Shown in pieces: positions 1 through 6,812 of a stretch of 32,052 nucleotides of DNA. How positions within the stretch are numbered: the stretch's first letter is position 1; every line of letters starts with the position of its first letter. Below the pieces are notes generated by a model. The model saw only the letters and a list, made by a program, of their open reading frames with translations. It searched no databases and was not told the origin of the DNA. The position numbers and the translations under genes are program-made. Source of the stretch: Bacteroidetes bacterium CG12_big_fil_rev_8_21_14_0_65_60_17 (GTDB taxonomy: Bacteria > Bacteroidota > Rhodothermia > Rhodothermales > UBA10348); the NCBI GenBank assembly GCA_002787815.1, contig PCUY01000074.1, positions 40,928-72,979 of the forward strand. The letters run 5' to 3'.

Positions 1-215
1 CAGCAGGCGAGGCGCGCCAGCACGCGTTGCAGATGTACATGGATCCACCACTGCTGTGCCTGGCCCGGCATCCAGTCGCCGTAAACGCTATCGCTCCAGG
101 AAAAAACCACTTCGATGGCGGACGCCTGCCCGCTTCCAACGGCTTGCCAGGCTCCCTCCAGGGCAGGATGGTCCGAGAGGCGCACGTCGCGGTGCATCCA
201 TACGATGGCGGTCAT
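1..215 (-). CDS. phrB: DNA photolyase, N-terminal part (cut by window edge)
   Basis: The 71 visible residues are the start of a deoxyribodipyrimidine photolyase/cryptochrome. They begin MTAIVWMHRDVRLSDHPAL, the family's N-terminal signature (compare W-F-R-R-D-L-R-L-x-D-N-P-A-L). An acidic/aromatic stretch follows, then the helix with QQWWIHVHLQRVLARLA that starts the antenna-binding alpha/beta domain. Family members repair UV-induced pyrimidine dimers using light and FAD. The FAD domain lies outside the window, so photolyase cannot be told from cryptochrome. The start is the ATG at 215. Its first bases overlap the TGA of the upstream SDR gene (ATGA at 215-212), so the two genes are probably translated together. 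Confidence 0.85.
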   Translation of the reverse strand, partial: MTAIVWMHRDVRLSDHPALEGAWQAVGSGQASAIEVVFSWSDSVYGDWMPGQAQQWWIHVHLQRVLARLAC

Positions 216-943
216 CGTGGCAATACAGTGGCCAGACCACCGTCTACGGGAATGACGGCTCCGGTCACCCAGCCGGCATCGTCCTGCAGCAACCACGCTA
301 TGGCCGATACCACATCGGACGGCTGACCGACGCGCCCCAGCGGATGCATGGCCTCGGAGAATTCCCGATTCTGCTTGTTGGACAGGATGGGTTCGGAGAG
401 CGGTGTTTCCACCATTCCCGGCGCAACCGCGTTCACACAGATCCCCCGGGAGGCGTAGCTGGCCGCTGCAGAGCGCATCAGGCCCTCAATACCCGCCTTG
501 GCCGCGGCGATGGCACCGTGATTTTTCATGCCGATCGATGCGGCGGCCGTGCTCACGAGCACGATCCGTCCTCCCGTTTTGTACATCACCTTGCTGGCGG
601 CCCGCACGACGGAGAACGCGGTCTTCAGATTCTGGGAGATGACAGCGTCGAAATCTGCTTCGGATGTCAGGTGCTCCGGACGCAGCAGAATGGAGCCCGG
701 AAGGTGGACGACGGCGTGCAGCCCTTCCCGGGACGCCTCGCGCGCGAGGTCCATTGTCCACTTGAAGTCCGATGCGTTGAGCGGAAGCGCTGTTGCGCCG
801 TATGTTGTAGCCAGATCGGTAAGTGGATCTGCCGTGCGAGCCGACAGTACGAGTCTGTGCCCGGCGTTCGCCAACCTGTGAGTGAGTTCACGGCCAATGC
901 CGCCGGTAGCCCCGGTTATCCAGATGGTTTTTTCGTGTTGCAT
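212..943 (-). CDS. SDR-family oxidoreductase-like protein lacking the catalytic tyrosine
   Basis: A 243-residue Rossmann-fold protein of the short-chain dehydrogenase/reductase superfamily. The NAD(P)-binding motif TGATGGIG lies at residues 10-17. The substrate-site serine is in LVSTAAAS (about Ser131), and the C-terminal half has the usual N-A-V-A-P-G and D-G-G segments. In the YxxxK motif the Lys is present (Lys149) but the Tyr is an Ile (Ile145, in NHGAIAAAK), so normal SDR redox catalysis is doubtful. The ATG at 943 is chosen because the protein starts four residues before the first beta strand; the frame stays open upstream without SDR homology. It ends in an ATGA overlap with the photolyase gene, which suggests one operon and perhaps a light- or DNA-damage-linked role (inference). 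Confidence 0.88.
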   Translation of the reverse strand: MQHEKTIWITGATGGIGRELTHRLANAGHRLVLSARTADPLTDLATTYGATALPLNASDFKWTMDLAREASREGLHAVVHLPGSILLRPEHLTSEADFDAVISQNLKTAFSVVRAASKVMYKTGGRIVLVSTAAASIGMKNHGAIAAAKAGIEGLMRSAAASYASRGICVNAVAPGMVETPLSEPILSNKQNREFSEAMHPLGRVGQPSDVVSAIAWLLQDDAGWVTGAVIPVDGGLATVLPR

Positions 944-1007
944 GATTCGTTCAATGCCCCTCGAGGGACGACGATCCGATCGGAAAACGACTTCCGATCG
1001 CAATCGT

Positions 1008-2210
1008 GTGAACCTGTCGTTCAAACGACTGTCGGGGGTAGCCCGCCGGGGAATATGGGTGTTGGCTGTACTCGCGCTGATGCCCCCCCTTGCCGCATGG
1101 GGACAGTTTCTCTCGACCGGAGATATTGCCATCACGGGCATGAATATGACCGACCCCAATGAGTTCGCCTTCGTGGCGCTGGTCGAGATTCCCGAAGGCA
1201 CGGAAATATTCTTCACCGACAACGGATGGACGGCGTCGGGCACGTTCCGCGATGAAGAGGACACGATGCGATACGTCGCTCCCGGCCTCATTCCCCGGGG
1301 AACGGTCGTCGTCGTAAACGGTACCGTGGGCCGCGTTCCAGGCCTCGGGACGGCTGGCGACCAGTTGTTCGCCTACCAGATATCATCTGGCGGTACCATC
1401 CGTTTTCTGTATGGTATCAACAACACGCCTCTCGAAGATGCGTGGCAGCAGGATTCGGTGAGCGACCTCGACACGGCGCTACCCACGCAGTTGGCAGACG
1501 GCTTTACAGCCGTCTCGCTTCCCCACTGCGACAATGTCGTCTATATAGGCGTTGCGACGGGCAGACAGTCGGAGCTGTTGGCGCTCATTTCCGATCCGTC
1601 CGGTTGGATCTGCCAGAATGCGTTCCATCTCAACCTGCAACTCAATCCATTCGACGTAACGGGTGTTCTGAATGCCATTCCGACCTTCACCCATACGTTG
1701 CCCGACACAACGATCGGCGTTGGGCAGCGGCTTGAGTTCAACTATGAGGCGACAGACCCGGATGGACAGGTCCTGCTCTTCGCCGCCGAAGACCTGCCGG
1801 CGGGTGCCTTCCTGGCCCCGACAACGGGGCTCTTCGTCTGGACGCCCGTAAGTGGTCAGGTAGGCACGCACACTATTCGCGTTCGCGTGAGTGACGGCAT
1901 CGCTTCAACGTTGTCCAGCGCAGTCGTTACTGTGGCGACGGATGTAGCGCTGGACGAAAAACCCCAGTCGCCCCACGAACGCGCTGTTCTGGACGTCTGG
2001 CCCAACCCGGCTCCTGGTCAGGCGACAGTGCACCTGTCCGAGCCCGGAACGGTTATGCTGTATGACGTGAGCGGCAGGCGCGTTCGTTCGGAGTGGTGGC
2101 CAGCGGGATCCCACGTCCTTGACACGTCCTCGCTCCCTCCGGGCCTCTACCGGATAGTCTATGCCGGTCGTCAGCACAGCCAGAGCAGCGTCTTCGTGGT
2201 GTCGCACTGA
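1008..2210 (+). CDS. Secreted lamin-tail-like/Ig-domain protein with T9SS sorting domain
   Basis: About 400 residues with a signal peptide (RRGIWVLAVLALMPP, cleavage near residue 30). Next comes a lamin-tail-like (LTD) region at about 33-200, with EIPEGTEIFFTDNGW. A putative Ig/cadherin-like domain follows at about 225-320, with ATDPDGQ, the G-x-F-x-W-T-P pattern and VRVSDG. The last 70 residues are a T9SS C-terminal sorting domain: VWPNPAPGQ, then MLYDVSGRRV, then LPPGLYRIVY. The protein is therefore probably exported through the outer membrane and attached to the surface or released. Its binding target is unknown. The start is uncertain: GTG 1008 gives a compact signal peptide and leaves 64 bp to the divergent SDR gene, whereas ATG 954 or 942 would add a long charged N-terminus. 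No Shine-Dalgarno sequence is visible for any of them. Confidence 0.8.
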   Translation: MNLSFKRLSGVARRGIWVLAVLALMPPLAAWGQFLSTGDIAITGMNMTDPNEFAFVALVEIPEGTEIFFTDNGWTASGTFRDEEDTMRYVAPGLIPRGTVVVVNGTVGRVPGLGTAGDQLFAYQISSGGTIRFLYGINNTPLEDAWQQDSVSDLDTALPTQLADGFTAVSLPHCDNVVYIGVATGRQSELLALISDPSGWICQNAFHLNLQLNPFDVTGVLNAIPTFTHTLPDTTIGVGQRLEFNYEATDPDGQVLLFAAEDLPAGAFLAPTTGLFVWTPVSGQVGTHTIRVRVSDGIASTLSSAVVTVATDVALDEKPQSPHERAVLDVWPNPAPGQATVHLSEPGTVMLYDVSGRRVRSEWWPAGSHVLDTSSLPPGLYRIVYAGRQHSQSSVFVVSH

Positions 2211-2253
2211 TTCAGGGCATGTCGTCCCCATTTCTTTTCAATGGATTCGTCCC

Positions 2254-3180
2254 ATGAAGCTTTTTCGTCAACTTCCTGTCTTTCTCGTCGTCATGGCACT
2301 GGCTGGATGCGCAACATCCCCCGATTGGGAGGTGTTGGAAGAGCAGCTCAGCGAGCGTCTTGAATCGCTCGACGGAACGTCCGGACTCTACCTGCGCCAC
2401 CTCCCGACCGGTCGTGAGATTTCCATCCGGGCCGATTCCGTGTATCCGACGGCCAGTATGATCAAGGTCACCATTCTGGCGGCGCTTGTGGACCGCGTCG
2501 AGCGGGGCGAGCTTGCGTGGACAGAAAAGTTGGTCTACCGCGACTCCCTGTTCTACTCGGACGCCGACATTACGGGTGAACTGCAGGACGGGGCGACCGT
2601 TTCGCTCGATATGCTGGCTCGACTCATGACCTCCTACAGCGACAACACGGCCAGTCTCTGGCTGCAGGAACTGGCGGGTACGGGCGTGGCCATCAATGCC
2701 TGGCTTGCAAGCGAGGGTTTTGAGACTACGCGTATGAATTCCCGGACGCCGGGTCGTCGCAGCGACTGGGAAGCGTACGGATGGGGTCAGACATCCCCGC
2801 GCGAGATGGCGCAGCTCATGGTCATGATAGCCGAGGGCCGCGCGGTCAGTCCGGCGGCAAGTGATCGTATGCTTCGTTTGCTGTCGGGCTCCTATTGGGA
2901 TGGCGAGATGCTGTCGGTCCTGCCCCCGGGAGTTGAGGTCGCATCCAAGCAGGGGGCCGTCAGCGCATCGAAGTCGGAGGTTGTTTTCGTCCACGCGCCC
3001 GGTGGCGCCTACGTGCTCTGTGTGATTACAAACAAGCAGACAGATACGCGTTGGGCGCAGGACAACGAAGGATATGTGCTGCTTCGGGATGTGTCCCGGT
3101 TGGTCTGGGAAACGCTTGAGCCTGATTATCCATATTCGCCGCCCGCCGGAGCGGACCGGTGGGCTCCGCCCTCGGAATAG
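2254..3180 (+). CDS. Beta-lactamase-like serine hydrolase lipoprotein
   Basis: 308 residues of the class A beta-lactamase/penicillin-recognising fold. A lipobox (ALAGC) puts the lipidated cysteine at Cys19. The active-site SxxK is Ser68-Met-Ile-Lys71, followed by the SDN motif at 129-131. The third motif is KQG (232-234) rather than KTG. The omega-loop E-x-x-L-N of true class A enzymes is not recognisable: TTRMN occupies that place, so the deacylating Glu166 appears to be missing. This favours a cell-wall or other serine hydrolase over a real antibiotic-degrading enzyme, but the fold alone cannot settle it. The ATG at 2254 is chosen because it opens the lipoprotein signal peptide. It lies 43 bp downstream of the T9SS cargo gene on the same strand. 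Confidence 0.85.
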   Translation: MKLFRQLPVFLVVMALAGCATSPDWEVLEEQLSERLESLDGTSGLYLRHLPTGREISIRADSVYPTASMIKVTILAALVDRVERGELAWTEKLVYRDSLFYSDADITGELQDGATVSLDMLARLMTSYSDNTASLWLQELAGTGVAINAWLASEGFETTRMNSRTPGRRSDWEAYGWGQTSPREMAQLMVMIAEGRAVSPAASDRMLRLLSGSYWDGEMLSVLPPGVEVASKQGAVSASKSEVVFVHAPGGAYVLCVITNKQTDTRWAQDNEGYVLLRDVSRLVWETLEPDYPYSPPAGADRWAPPSE

Positions 3181-3215
3181 TTGTGATGTCCTGTGGCGAG
3201 GGCACGTAACTCATT

Positions 3216-3596
3216 TCACGAGGAACGGAAGTTCTCCTTGCGCGGCCTTTCAATCCGGTTTTTCTCGTGGCGGGGTATCAGGACTTCGGCTCCTGTATGA
3301 TCACGCGATACGATATATGCTGCAGATACCGTACGGCGCACATCGGCGTGGGCCATACCAATCATCCGGGAAATGGTGATGGTTCTGAAACCCTTCCGCG
3401 CCATGGACATGATGCGTTGTCGGGTTTTGCGCCGCTCCTCTTCCTTCGCCTGTTTCTCCTCATCCCGTGATCGCAGGCCAGCCTGTTCCAGGATGCGATG
3501 TACGCGACCGGGAGTAACGCCAAAGGCCGAGGCAATTTCGCCCACGCTCAGGCCTTCACGGTAAGCGGCTACGATCTGTTCGCCAGGAAGGGACAT
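3216..3596 (-). CDS. Small protein with two helix-turn-helix motifs, unknown function
   Basis: 126 residues. The N-terminal part (about 5-42) reads like a DNA-binding helix-turn-helix of the resolvase/sigma-4 type: AAYREGLSVGEIASAFGV, then TPGRVHRILEQAG. A charged helix (EEKQAKEEERRKTRQ) leads to a second HTH-like unit around 62-92, with RKGFRTITISRMIGM followed by ADVRRTVSA. The tail is basic. No ligand or oligomerisation domain is visible, so it could be a small regulator or the DNA-binding remnant of a recombinase. It lies just downstream of a decayed gene and converges with the serine hydrolase gene, 35 bp away. The specific function is not recognised. Confidence 0.55.
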   Translation of the reverse strand: MSLPGEQIVAAYREGLSVGEIASAFGVTPGRVHRILEQAGLRSRDEEKQAKEEERRKTRQRIMSMARKGFRTITISRMIGMAHADVRRTVSAAYIVSRDHTGAEVLIPRHEKNRIERPRKENFRSS

Positions 3597-3617
3597 CGGT
3601 CAGGGACAGGCCAGAAG

Positions 3618-4108
3618 ACGTTCGTATTGACGATGTAATCAGCATACTTGGGGTTACGCGACAACCCTCACTGGCCTACGCGCATGACCTTGCCCGTGTT
3701 CGAGGATTTGGCCAGAAAACGGGACAACTGCCAGTCGGCTACACTTTCAGAAAGAAAGTCGAATACGAAAACTCCTGCTCCGGCCAAGAACAGCCATGTC
3801 GCTGACCCCCTGGGTTCGGTGTCCGGCCCCAGGCTTTACGCCATGCGCGATATCGGGAGTCTTCCGCGCCTTGCCGATTTCGACGGTGAACATGCCATGC
3901 CAGGCGAAATCCCCACAACATAGCCCATGTGGAAAATGCGGCTCGGAATACCGTCGGTGCCGGATCCAGGACGAACGAAATCATGGCTGCTCCAGGGGCC
4001 CCTCGCGATATCTGCGATTTCCATACGTCTGAGAACAACGGACAGGGCAAACCAGAACAGGATCCAGACCCACAGGAAGAAGGCTGAAATGAGCGTCACA
4101 ACCGGCAT
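3618..4108 (-). pseudogene. Decayed DUF1295-family membrane protein gene
   Basis: Joining three reading frames rebuilds a DUF1295 (steroid 5-alpha-reductase-like) protein. Frame one (4108 to about 4000) has a membrane helix and VVLRRMEIADIARG. Frame two (about 4000 to 3828) has the family hallmark LWGFRLAWHVHRRNR, then GAEDSRYRAWRKAWG. Frame three (about 3828 to 3668) has a hydrophobic helix and ESVADWQLSRFLAKSS followed by GKVMRVGQ. A TGA at 3670-3668 interrupts just before SRNPKYADY, which matches the family's S-R-H-P-N-Y-F-G-E motif. The rest of the C-terminus is gone. Two frameshifts, a nonsense codon and a truncation mean no active product. Intact relatives are multi-pass membrane proteins often placed with lipid-modification genes. 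Confidence 0.72.
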
Positions 4109-4121
4109 GATCCGTCGAAAA

Positions 4122-4292
4122 GCGGGTGACTACGGTGGCGACGACCAGCGGCCACTCCCGGTGCGTTGCATGATTGGTCAGGTCATATGTGCCGTATGCA
4201 ATCAGTCCATACAGCGCGCCGTGCGCGAATACACGCGTAAGCCCGGATGCAGCGTTGACGGCCGGCATCAACAAGAGCAGCGTGAGACCCAT
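4122..4292 (-). pseudogene. Remnant of a DUF2177-family membrane protein gene
   Basis: The segment encodes a hydrophobic stretch (MGLTLLLLMPAV) and then AHGALYGLIAYGTYDLTN with HATHREWPLVVATVV. This is close to the strongest conserved block of DUF2177 proteins (G-A-L-F-G-L-x-A-Y-x-T-Y-D-L-T-N-x-A-T-x-x-x-W-P). Normal family members have about 130 residues and four membrane segments. Here the first half is absent, because the frame upstream runs into the terminator and tRNA genes. The last helix is lost as the frame continues into unrelated sequence. It sits directly upstream of the decayed DUF1295 gene on the same strand, so both are probably leftovers of one former operon. Confidence 0.68.
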
Positions 4293-4293
4293 G

Positions 4294-4332
4294 CCAACAG
4301 AAAAGGCTCCGCGAGGGAGCCTTTTCTGTTGG
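4294..4332 (-). terminator. Rho-independent terminator of the tRNA operon
   Basis: Perfect 17-bp inverted repeat (4294-4310 with 4316-4332) around a 5-base loop. On the minus strand the core is GGCTCC-loop-GGAGCC followed by TTTTCTGTT, so the inner stem plus the T-run acts as an intrinsic terminator. The matching A-run on the other side could make it work in both directions. It follows tRNA-Cys directly and overlaps its encoded CCA end. Confidence 0.85.
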
Positions 4333-4403
4333 AGGTGACGGGCGGATTCGAACCGCCGTACAGGGTTTTGCAGACCCTTGCCTAGCCACTCGGCCACGTC
4401 ACC
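4330..4403 (-). tRNA. tRNA-Cys (anticodon GCA)
   Basis: The minus strand folds into a standard cloverleaf. The acceptor stem pairs GGTGACG with CGTCACC, the anticodon loop is CTGCAAA (anticodon GCA), and the T arm contains GGTTCGAATCC. The discriminator base is U, as expected for tRNA-Cys, and CCA is encoded at 4332-4330. It is the last gene of a three-tRNA operon. Confidence 0.96.
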
Positions 4404-4412
4404 TTGTTCGTG

Positions 4413-4489
4413 TGGCGCGCCCGGCAGGACTCGAACCTGCAACCTGCGGTTTAGAAGACCGCTGCTCTATCCGGTTGAGCTACGGGCGC
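4413..4489 (-). tRNA. tRNA-Arg (anticodon UCU)
   Basis: Cloverleaf on the minus strand with acceptor GCGCCCG/CGGGCGC, D arm AGCTCAACCGGATAGAGC, anticodon loop CTTCTAA (anticodon TCT) and T arm GGTTCGAGTCC. Discriminator G and an encoded CCA (4415-4413) follow. It reads the AGA/AGG arginine codons. Confidence 0.96.
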
Positions 4490-4519
4490 AGGAATGTTGG
4501 ACCCGCCGGAAAATATGTG

Positions 4520-4594
4520 TCGGGGTGGCAGGATTCGAACCTGCGACCCTCTGCTCCCAAAGCAGATGCGCTAACCGGGCTGCGCTACACCCCG
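4520..4594 (-). tRNA. tRNA-Pro (anticodon UGG)
   Basis: Cloverleaf on the minus strand with acceptor CGGGGTG/CACCCCG, anticodon stem TCTGC/GCAGA around loop TTTGGGA (anticodon TGG) and T arm GGTTCGAATCC. The discriminator is A and the next bases are CAC, so CCA is not encoded here, unlike in its two neighbours. It is the first gene of the tRNA operon. Confidence 0.95.
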
Positions 4595-4650
4595 AATGTT
4601 GACAGCCTGGAAGTGCGTTGAAGAACCAGCGTGCGCCTGGACACGTGCGC

Positions 4651-4772
4651 CGGAATGACAGATGCAAGGCGTCCCGACGCCGAATAGCAGCGCTATTCGA
4701 AGGAGGGACAACGCAGCTGATGGTGTTTCGCCGCCGCGTACGGGTGTGCGATTGTTTTTCAACGGACTTCTA
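4651..4772. repeat. Structured intergenic element between DUF4295 and the tRNAs
   Basis: Non-coding stretch with nested inverted repeats. The inner stem pairs 4681-4688 (CGAATAGC) with 4692-4699 (GCTATTCG) over a 3-base loop. The outer stem pairs 4671-4675 (GTCCC) with 4705-4709 (GGGAC), separated by a 5x5 internal loop. Flanking blocks read GATGCAAGGCG on the left, ACAACGCAGCTGATGG on the right, and TTTTTCAACGGACTTCTAG at the far end, reaching into the DUF4295 stop codon. From memory, similar block-hairpin-block sequences recur between genes in many unrelated bacterial genomes; I know no assigned function. Its strand of action is unclear. No other copy was noticed in this window. Confidence 0.5.
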
Positions 4773-4946
4773 GAGCTTCGTCTTGGCTTCCTTGAGTTCA
4801 TCCTGGACGTGATCCACATGCACCATTTTGTGCCGGAAGGAATACTGTCCGTTGGATTTTTTTTCGGCAAGGACCACCTTGGCCATTTTCTTGGCTTCTG
4901 CCTTCTGGCGGAGGACCTTGTCACCGAACGATTGTTTCTTTGCCAT
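4770..4946 (-). CDS. DUF4295 family small basic protein
   Basis: 58-residue lysine-rich protein starting MAKKQSFGDKVLRQKAEAKK, with a core NGQYSFRHKMVHVDHVQDEL. This matches DUF4295, a short basic protein encoded beside L28 and L33 in Bacteroidota and relatives. A ribosome-related role is suspected from its size, charge and constant neighbours, but it is not proven by the sequence. The start is the ATG at 4946, 11 bp after the rpmG stop. A run of eight A residues in the gene encodes part of its Lys-Lys. It is too short for most ORF cut-offs but well supported by synteny. Confidence 0.85.
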   Translation of the reverse strand: MAKKQSFGDKVLRQKAEAKKMAKVVLAEKKSNGQYSFRHKMVHVDHVQDELKEAKTKL

Positions 4947-4957
4947 GGTTTACGTCC

Positions 4958-5128
4958 TTACTTCGTTTCCCGGTGCAAGGTGTACTTGCGCAATACGGGG
5001 TTGTACTTCTTGAGTTCGAGCCGGCCTGGTGTATTACGCCGGTTCTTCATGGTGGAATACCGCGACGAACCCGGGGCCTCGGTGCAGTCCAGAATTACCT
5101 TGTGGCGGACATCTTTTGCTTTTGCCAT
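4958..5128 (-). CDS. rpmG: Large ribosomal subunit protein bL33
   Basis: 56 residues beginning [20 protein letters not shown] and ending [17 protein letters not shown], a typical L33 of the large ribosomal subunit near the E site. The family core R-Y-x-T-x-K-N-R-R-N-T-P-x-R-L-E-L-K-K-Y is complete. It lacks the paired Cys zinc ribbon (only one Cys is seen), so this is the zinc-independent form. It lies 20 bp after rpmB and 11 bp before DUF4295, in one transcription unit. Confidence 0.96.
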   Translation of the reverse strand: MAKAKDVRHKVILDCTEAPGSSRYSTMKNRRNTPGRLELKKYNPVLRKYTLHRETK

Positions 5129-5148
5129 TGTAGTTACCTCGTATCAGG

Positions 5149-5385
5149 TCAGACGTTGATGCCGTTGGCACGGGCATCTTTGAGCACGGCCGTGATACCA
5201 TGCTTGTTGATGGTCTTGATGGTTTTGGCCGATACGCGCAGCGTTACCCAGCGATCTTCTTCCGGTATGAAGAAACGCTTCTTCTGCAGGTTGAGTTCAA
5301 ACCGCCGCTTGGCTTTGTTGTGTGCATGGGAAACGTGGTTGCCGGCCACTGGTCCTTTCCCTGTAAGCTGATCTTTCTTTGCCAT
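5149..5385 (-). CDS. rpmB: Large ribosomal subunit protein bL28
   Basis: 78 residues with the L28 signature: a Gly-rich start (LTGKGPVAGNHVSHAHNKAK), then RRFELNLQKKRFFIPEED and RWVTLRVSAKTIKTINKHG. The protein belongs to the large ribosomal subunit. The ATG at 5385 gives the standard MAKK start; the frame is open 15 codons further upstream without homology. It is the first gene of the rpmB-rpmG-DUF4295 unit. A weak promoter candidate lies about 55 bp upstream. Confidence 0.96.
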   Translation of the reverse strand: MAKKDQLTGKGPVAGNHVSHAHNKAKRRFELNLQKKRFFIPEEDRWVTLRVSAKTIKTINKHGITAVLKDARANGINV

Positions 5386-5439
5386 GTGATTATACGCTTG
5401 TTTCCCGGTTCCAGGCCGCACAAACGGCACAGACAGGTC

Positions 5440-5469
5440 AATATACTTCTCCGAACCTCACTGAAGCAA
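5440..5469 (-). promoter_or_regulatory. Weak promoter candidate for rpmB
   Basis: On the minus strand TTGCTT (5469-5464) and TATATT (5445-5440) are separated by 18 bases, about 55 bases before the rpmB start. Only half of the -35 box matches the consensus. Bacteroidota-type promoters differ from that consensus, so this is tentative. Confidence 0.22.
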
Positions 5470-5546
5470 CTCGGCAACGGACCTCTGTCGGGCCAGTTCC
5501 GACTAATTTTCGTGAAGCCGGCCGGATGCGGACAGAAATCGGCGTG

Positions 5547-6812
5547 TCATCCAGACATGGCCACGGCTTCGGCCGGGTTGATAGCTGCCGCCCGGACGGC
5601 CGGATACCATGCCGCAAGTACACACAGCCCGAGTGCAAGGATCCCGATGAGGGACACATCGGCCGTTCGGATGGCGACCGGGTACGCATCGATCAGGAAG
5701 GAGCCGGCGTCGGCCAACTTCACGAATCCGTATTGTTTCTGTGCCAGCGATACCAGAACGCCCAGAATGACTCCGGCACCACTTCCTGCCGCGCCGATCA
5801 GCAGGCCTTCAAGCAGGAAAATCCGCCTGATGTCTCGCCGCGCAACACCCATGGCGCGGAGGGCACCTACGTCCCGTCGCTTCTCGATCACAATCATGGT
5901 CAACGAACCCACAATATTGAATGCCGCGACAAGTACAATCAGCATCAGCACCAGCAGGGCCCCGTATTTTTCGAGTTGCATCACGTCGTAAAGCGGGCGT
6001 TGCAGGTCGTACCACGTCTCAACCGTAAACTTTTTCGGATCCAGTCGACTCAGCAGAAAGCCCTTTACCCGCGCGGCCTCGTCGAGGGAGCTGAGGCGAA
6101 GATCCAATCCGGTCAGCCCGGTTGGCTGATCAAACAGACGTCGCGCTTCATCGATATGGATTTCCACGTAGCTCTCGTCAAACATGGACTGCAGCTCAAA
6201 CAGCCCCCGCACTTCAAATTGTCTGAGCGGACTCCCGGACAGCACCCGGGTGAACATGCGTTCGATGGCAGGTGCTGAAACCAGTGCAATACGCGAGGCC
6301 GGCTGACCGGGGCTTCCCGGTGTGAGGAGCAACCGCTCACCGAGTCTTTTACCGATCACGATTCCGGGTCGCCGGTTCTGTCTCCCCAGGTCGTAGTTAC
6401 CGAATGAGATGGCCGATGCTACGCCCGTGCTCGTCGGTACATGCGCCGGATCCACACCACGAACATGCACGATCTTGTTGACGTCTGCTGCCGCATCGTG
6501 CATGATGAGCGCCTTGCCCTCGATATATGGGACCACGCTCTCGACAGAGGGGTGCTCCAGGGCCAATGCCATGAGGGTATTTTCACCCATCCCGGCTTCC
6601 ATGTCGACCTGGACAATGCGCACATGGGGATCGTGCGAGACGAGCATGTCGCGCACGAAGTCGAAGAACCCGTTCAATACCGACAGCACGACAATAAGCG
6701 CAGCCACGCCGAGTGCCACGCCAATGGCCGATATCGCCGTAATCCTGGATATGAGCGGCATGGAGCGCCGCCCCGACAGGTAGCGCTGCGCAATCGCGAG
6801 CCGGTAGTCCAT
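5547..6812 (-). CDS. LolC/LolE-type ABC transporter permease
   Basis: 421 residues with the MacB/LolCE/FtsX plan. One N-terminal membrane helix (about 24-50, ISAIGVALGVAALIVVLSVL) is followed by a large periplasmic domain (about 55-275). Three C-terminal membrane helices (about 284-305, 333-355, 388-410) surround the FtsX-type loop EKRRDVGALRAMGVARRDIR. The N-terminal block RYLSGRR...ISRITAISAIGVALGVAAL is characteristic of lipoprotein-releasing permeases, so the likely role is extraction of lipoproteins from the inner membrane with a separate LolD ATPase. No ATPase gene is in the window. Its ATG overlaps the stop of the upstream lipoprotein gene by one base (TGATG), indicating coupling. Confidence 0.85.
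   Translation of the reverse strand: MDYRLAIAQRYLSGRRSMPLISRITAISAIGVALGVAALIVVLSVLNGFFDFVRDMLVSHDPHVRIVQVDMEAGMGENTLMALALEHPSVESVVPYIEGKALIMHDAAADVNKIVHVRGVDPAHVPTSTGVASAISFGNYDLGRQNRRPGIVIGKRLGERLLLTPGSPGQPASRIALVSAPAIERMFTRVLSGSPLRQFEVRGLFELQSMFDESYVEIHIDEARRLFDQPTGLTGLDLRLSSLDEAARVKGFLLSRLDPKKFTVETWYDLQRPLYDVMQLEKYGALLVLMLIVLVAAFNIVGSLTMIVIEKRRDVGALRAMGVARRDIRRIFLLEGLLIGAAGSGAGVILGVLVSLAQKQYGFVKLADAGSFLIDAYPVAIRTADVSLIGILALGLCVLAAWYPAVRAAAINPAEAVAMSG

Noticed and set aside
56-1162. Long open frame on the plus strand opposite the photolyase and SDR genes
   Set aside because: Arg/Gly/His-rich translation without any family pattern; it is the antisense shadow of well-supported genes.
5383-5393. 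Perfect TATAAT just before the rpmB start codon
   Set aside because: Only three bases separate it from the ATG, so a transcript from it would begin inside the gene, and there is no -35 box at a suitable distance.
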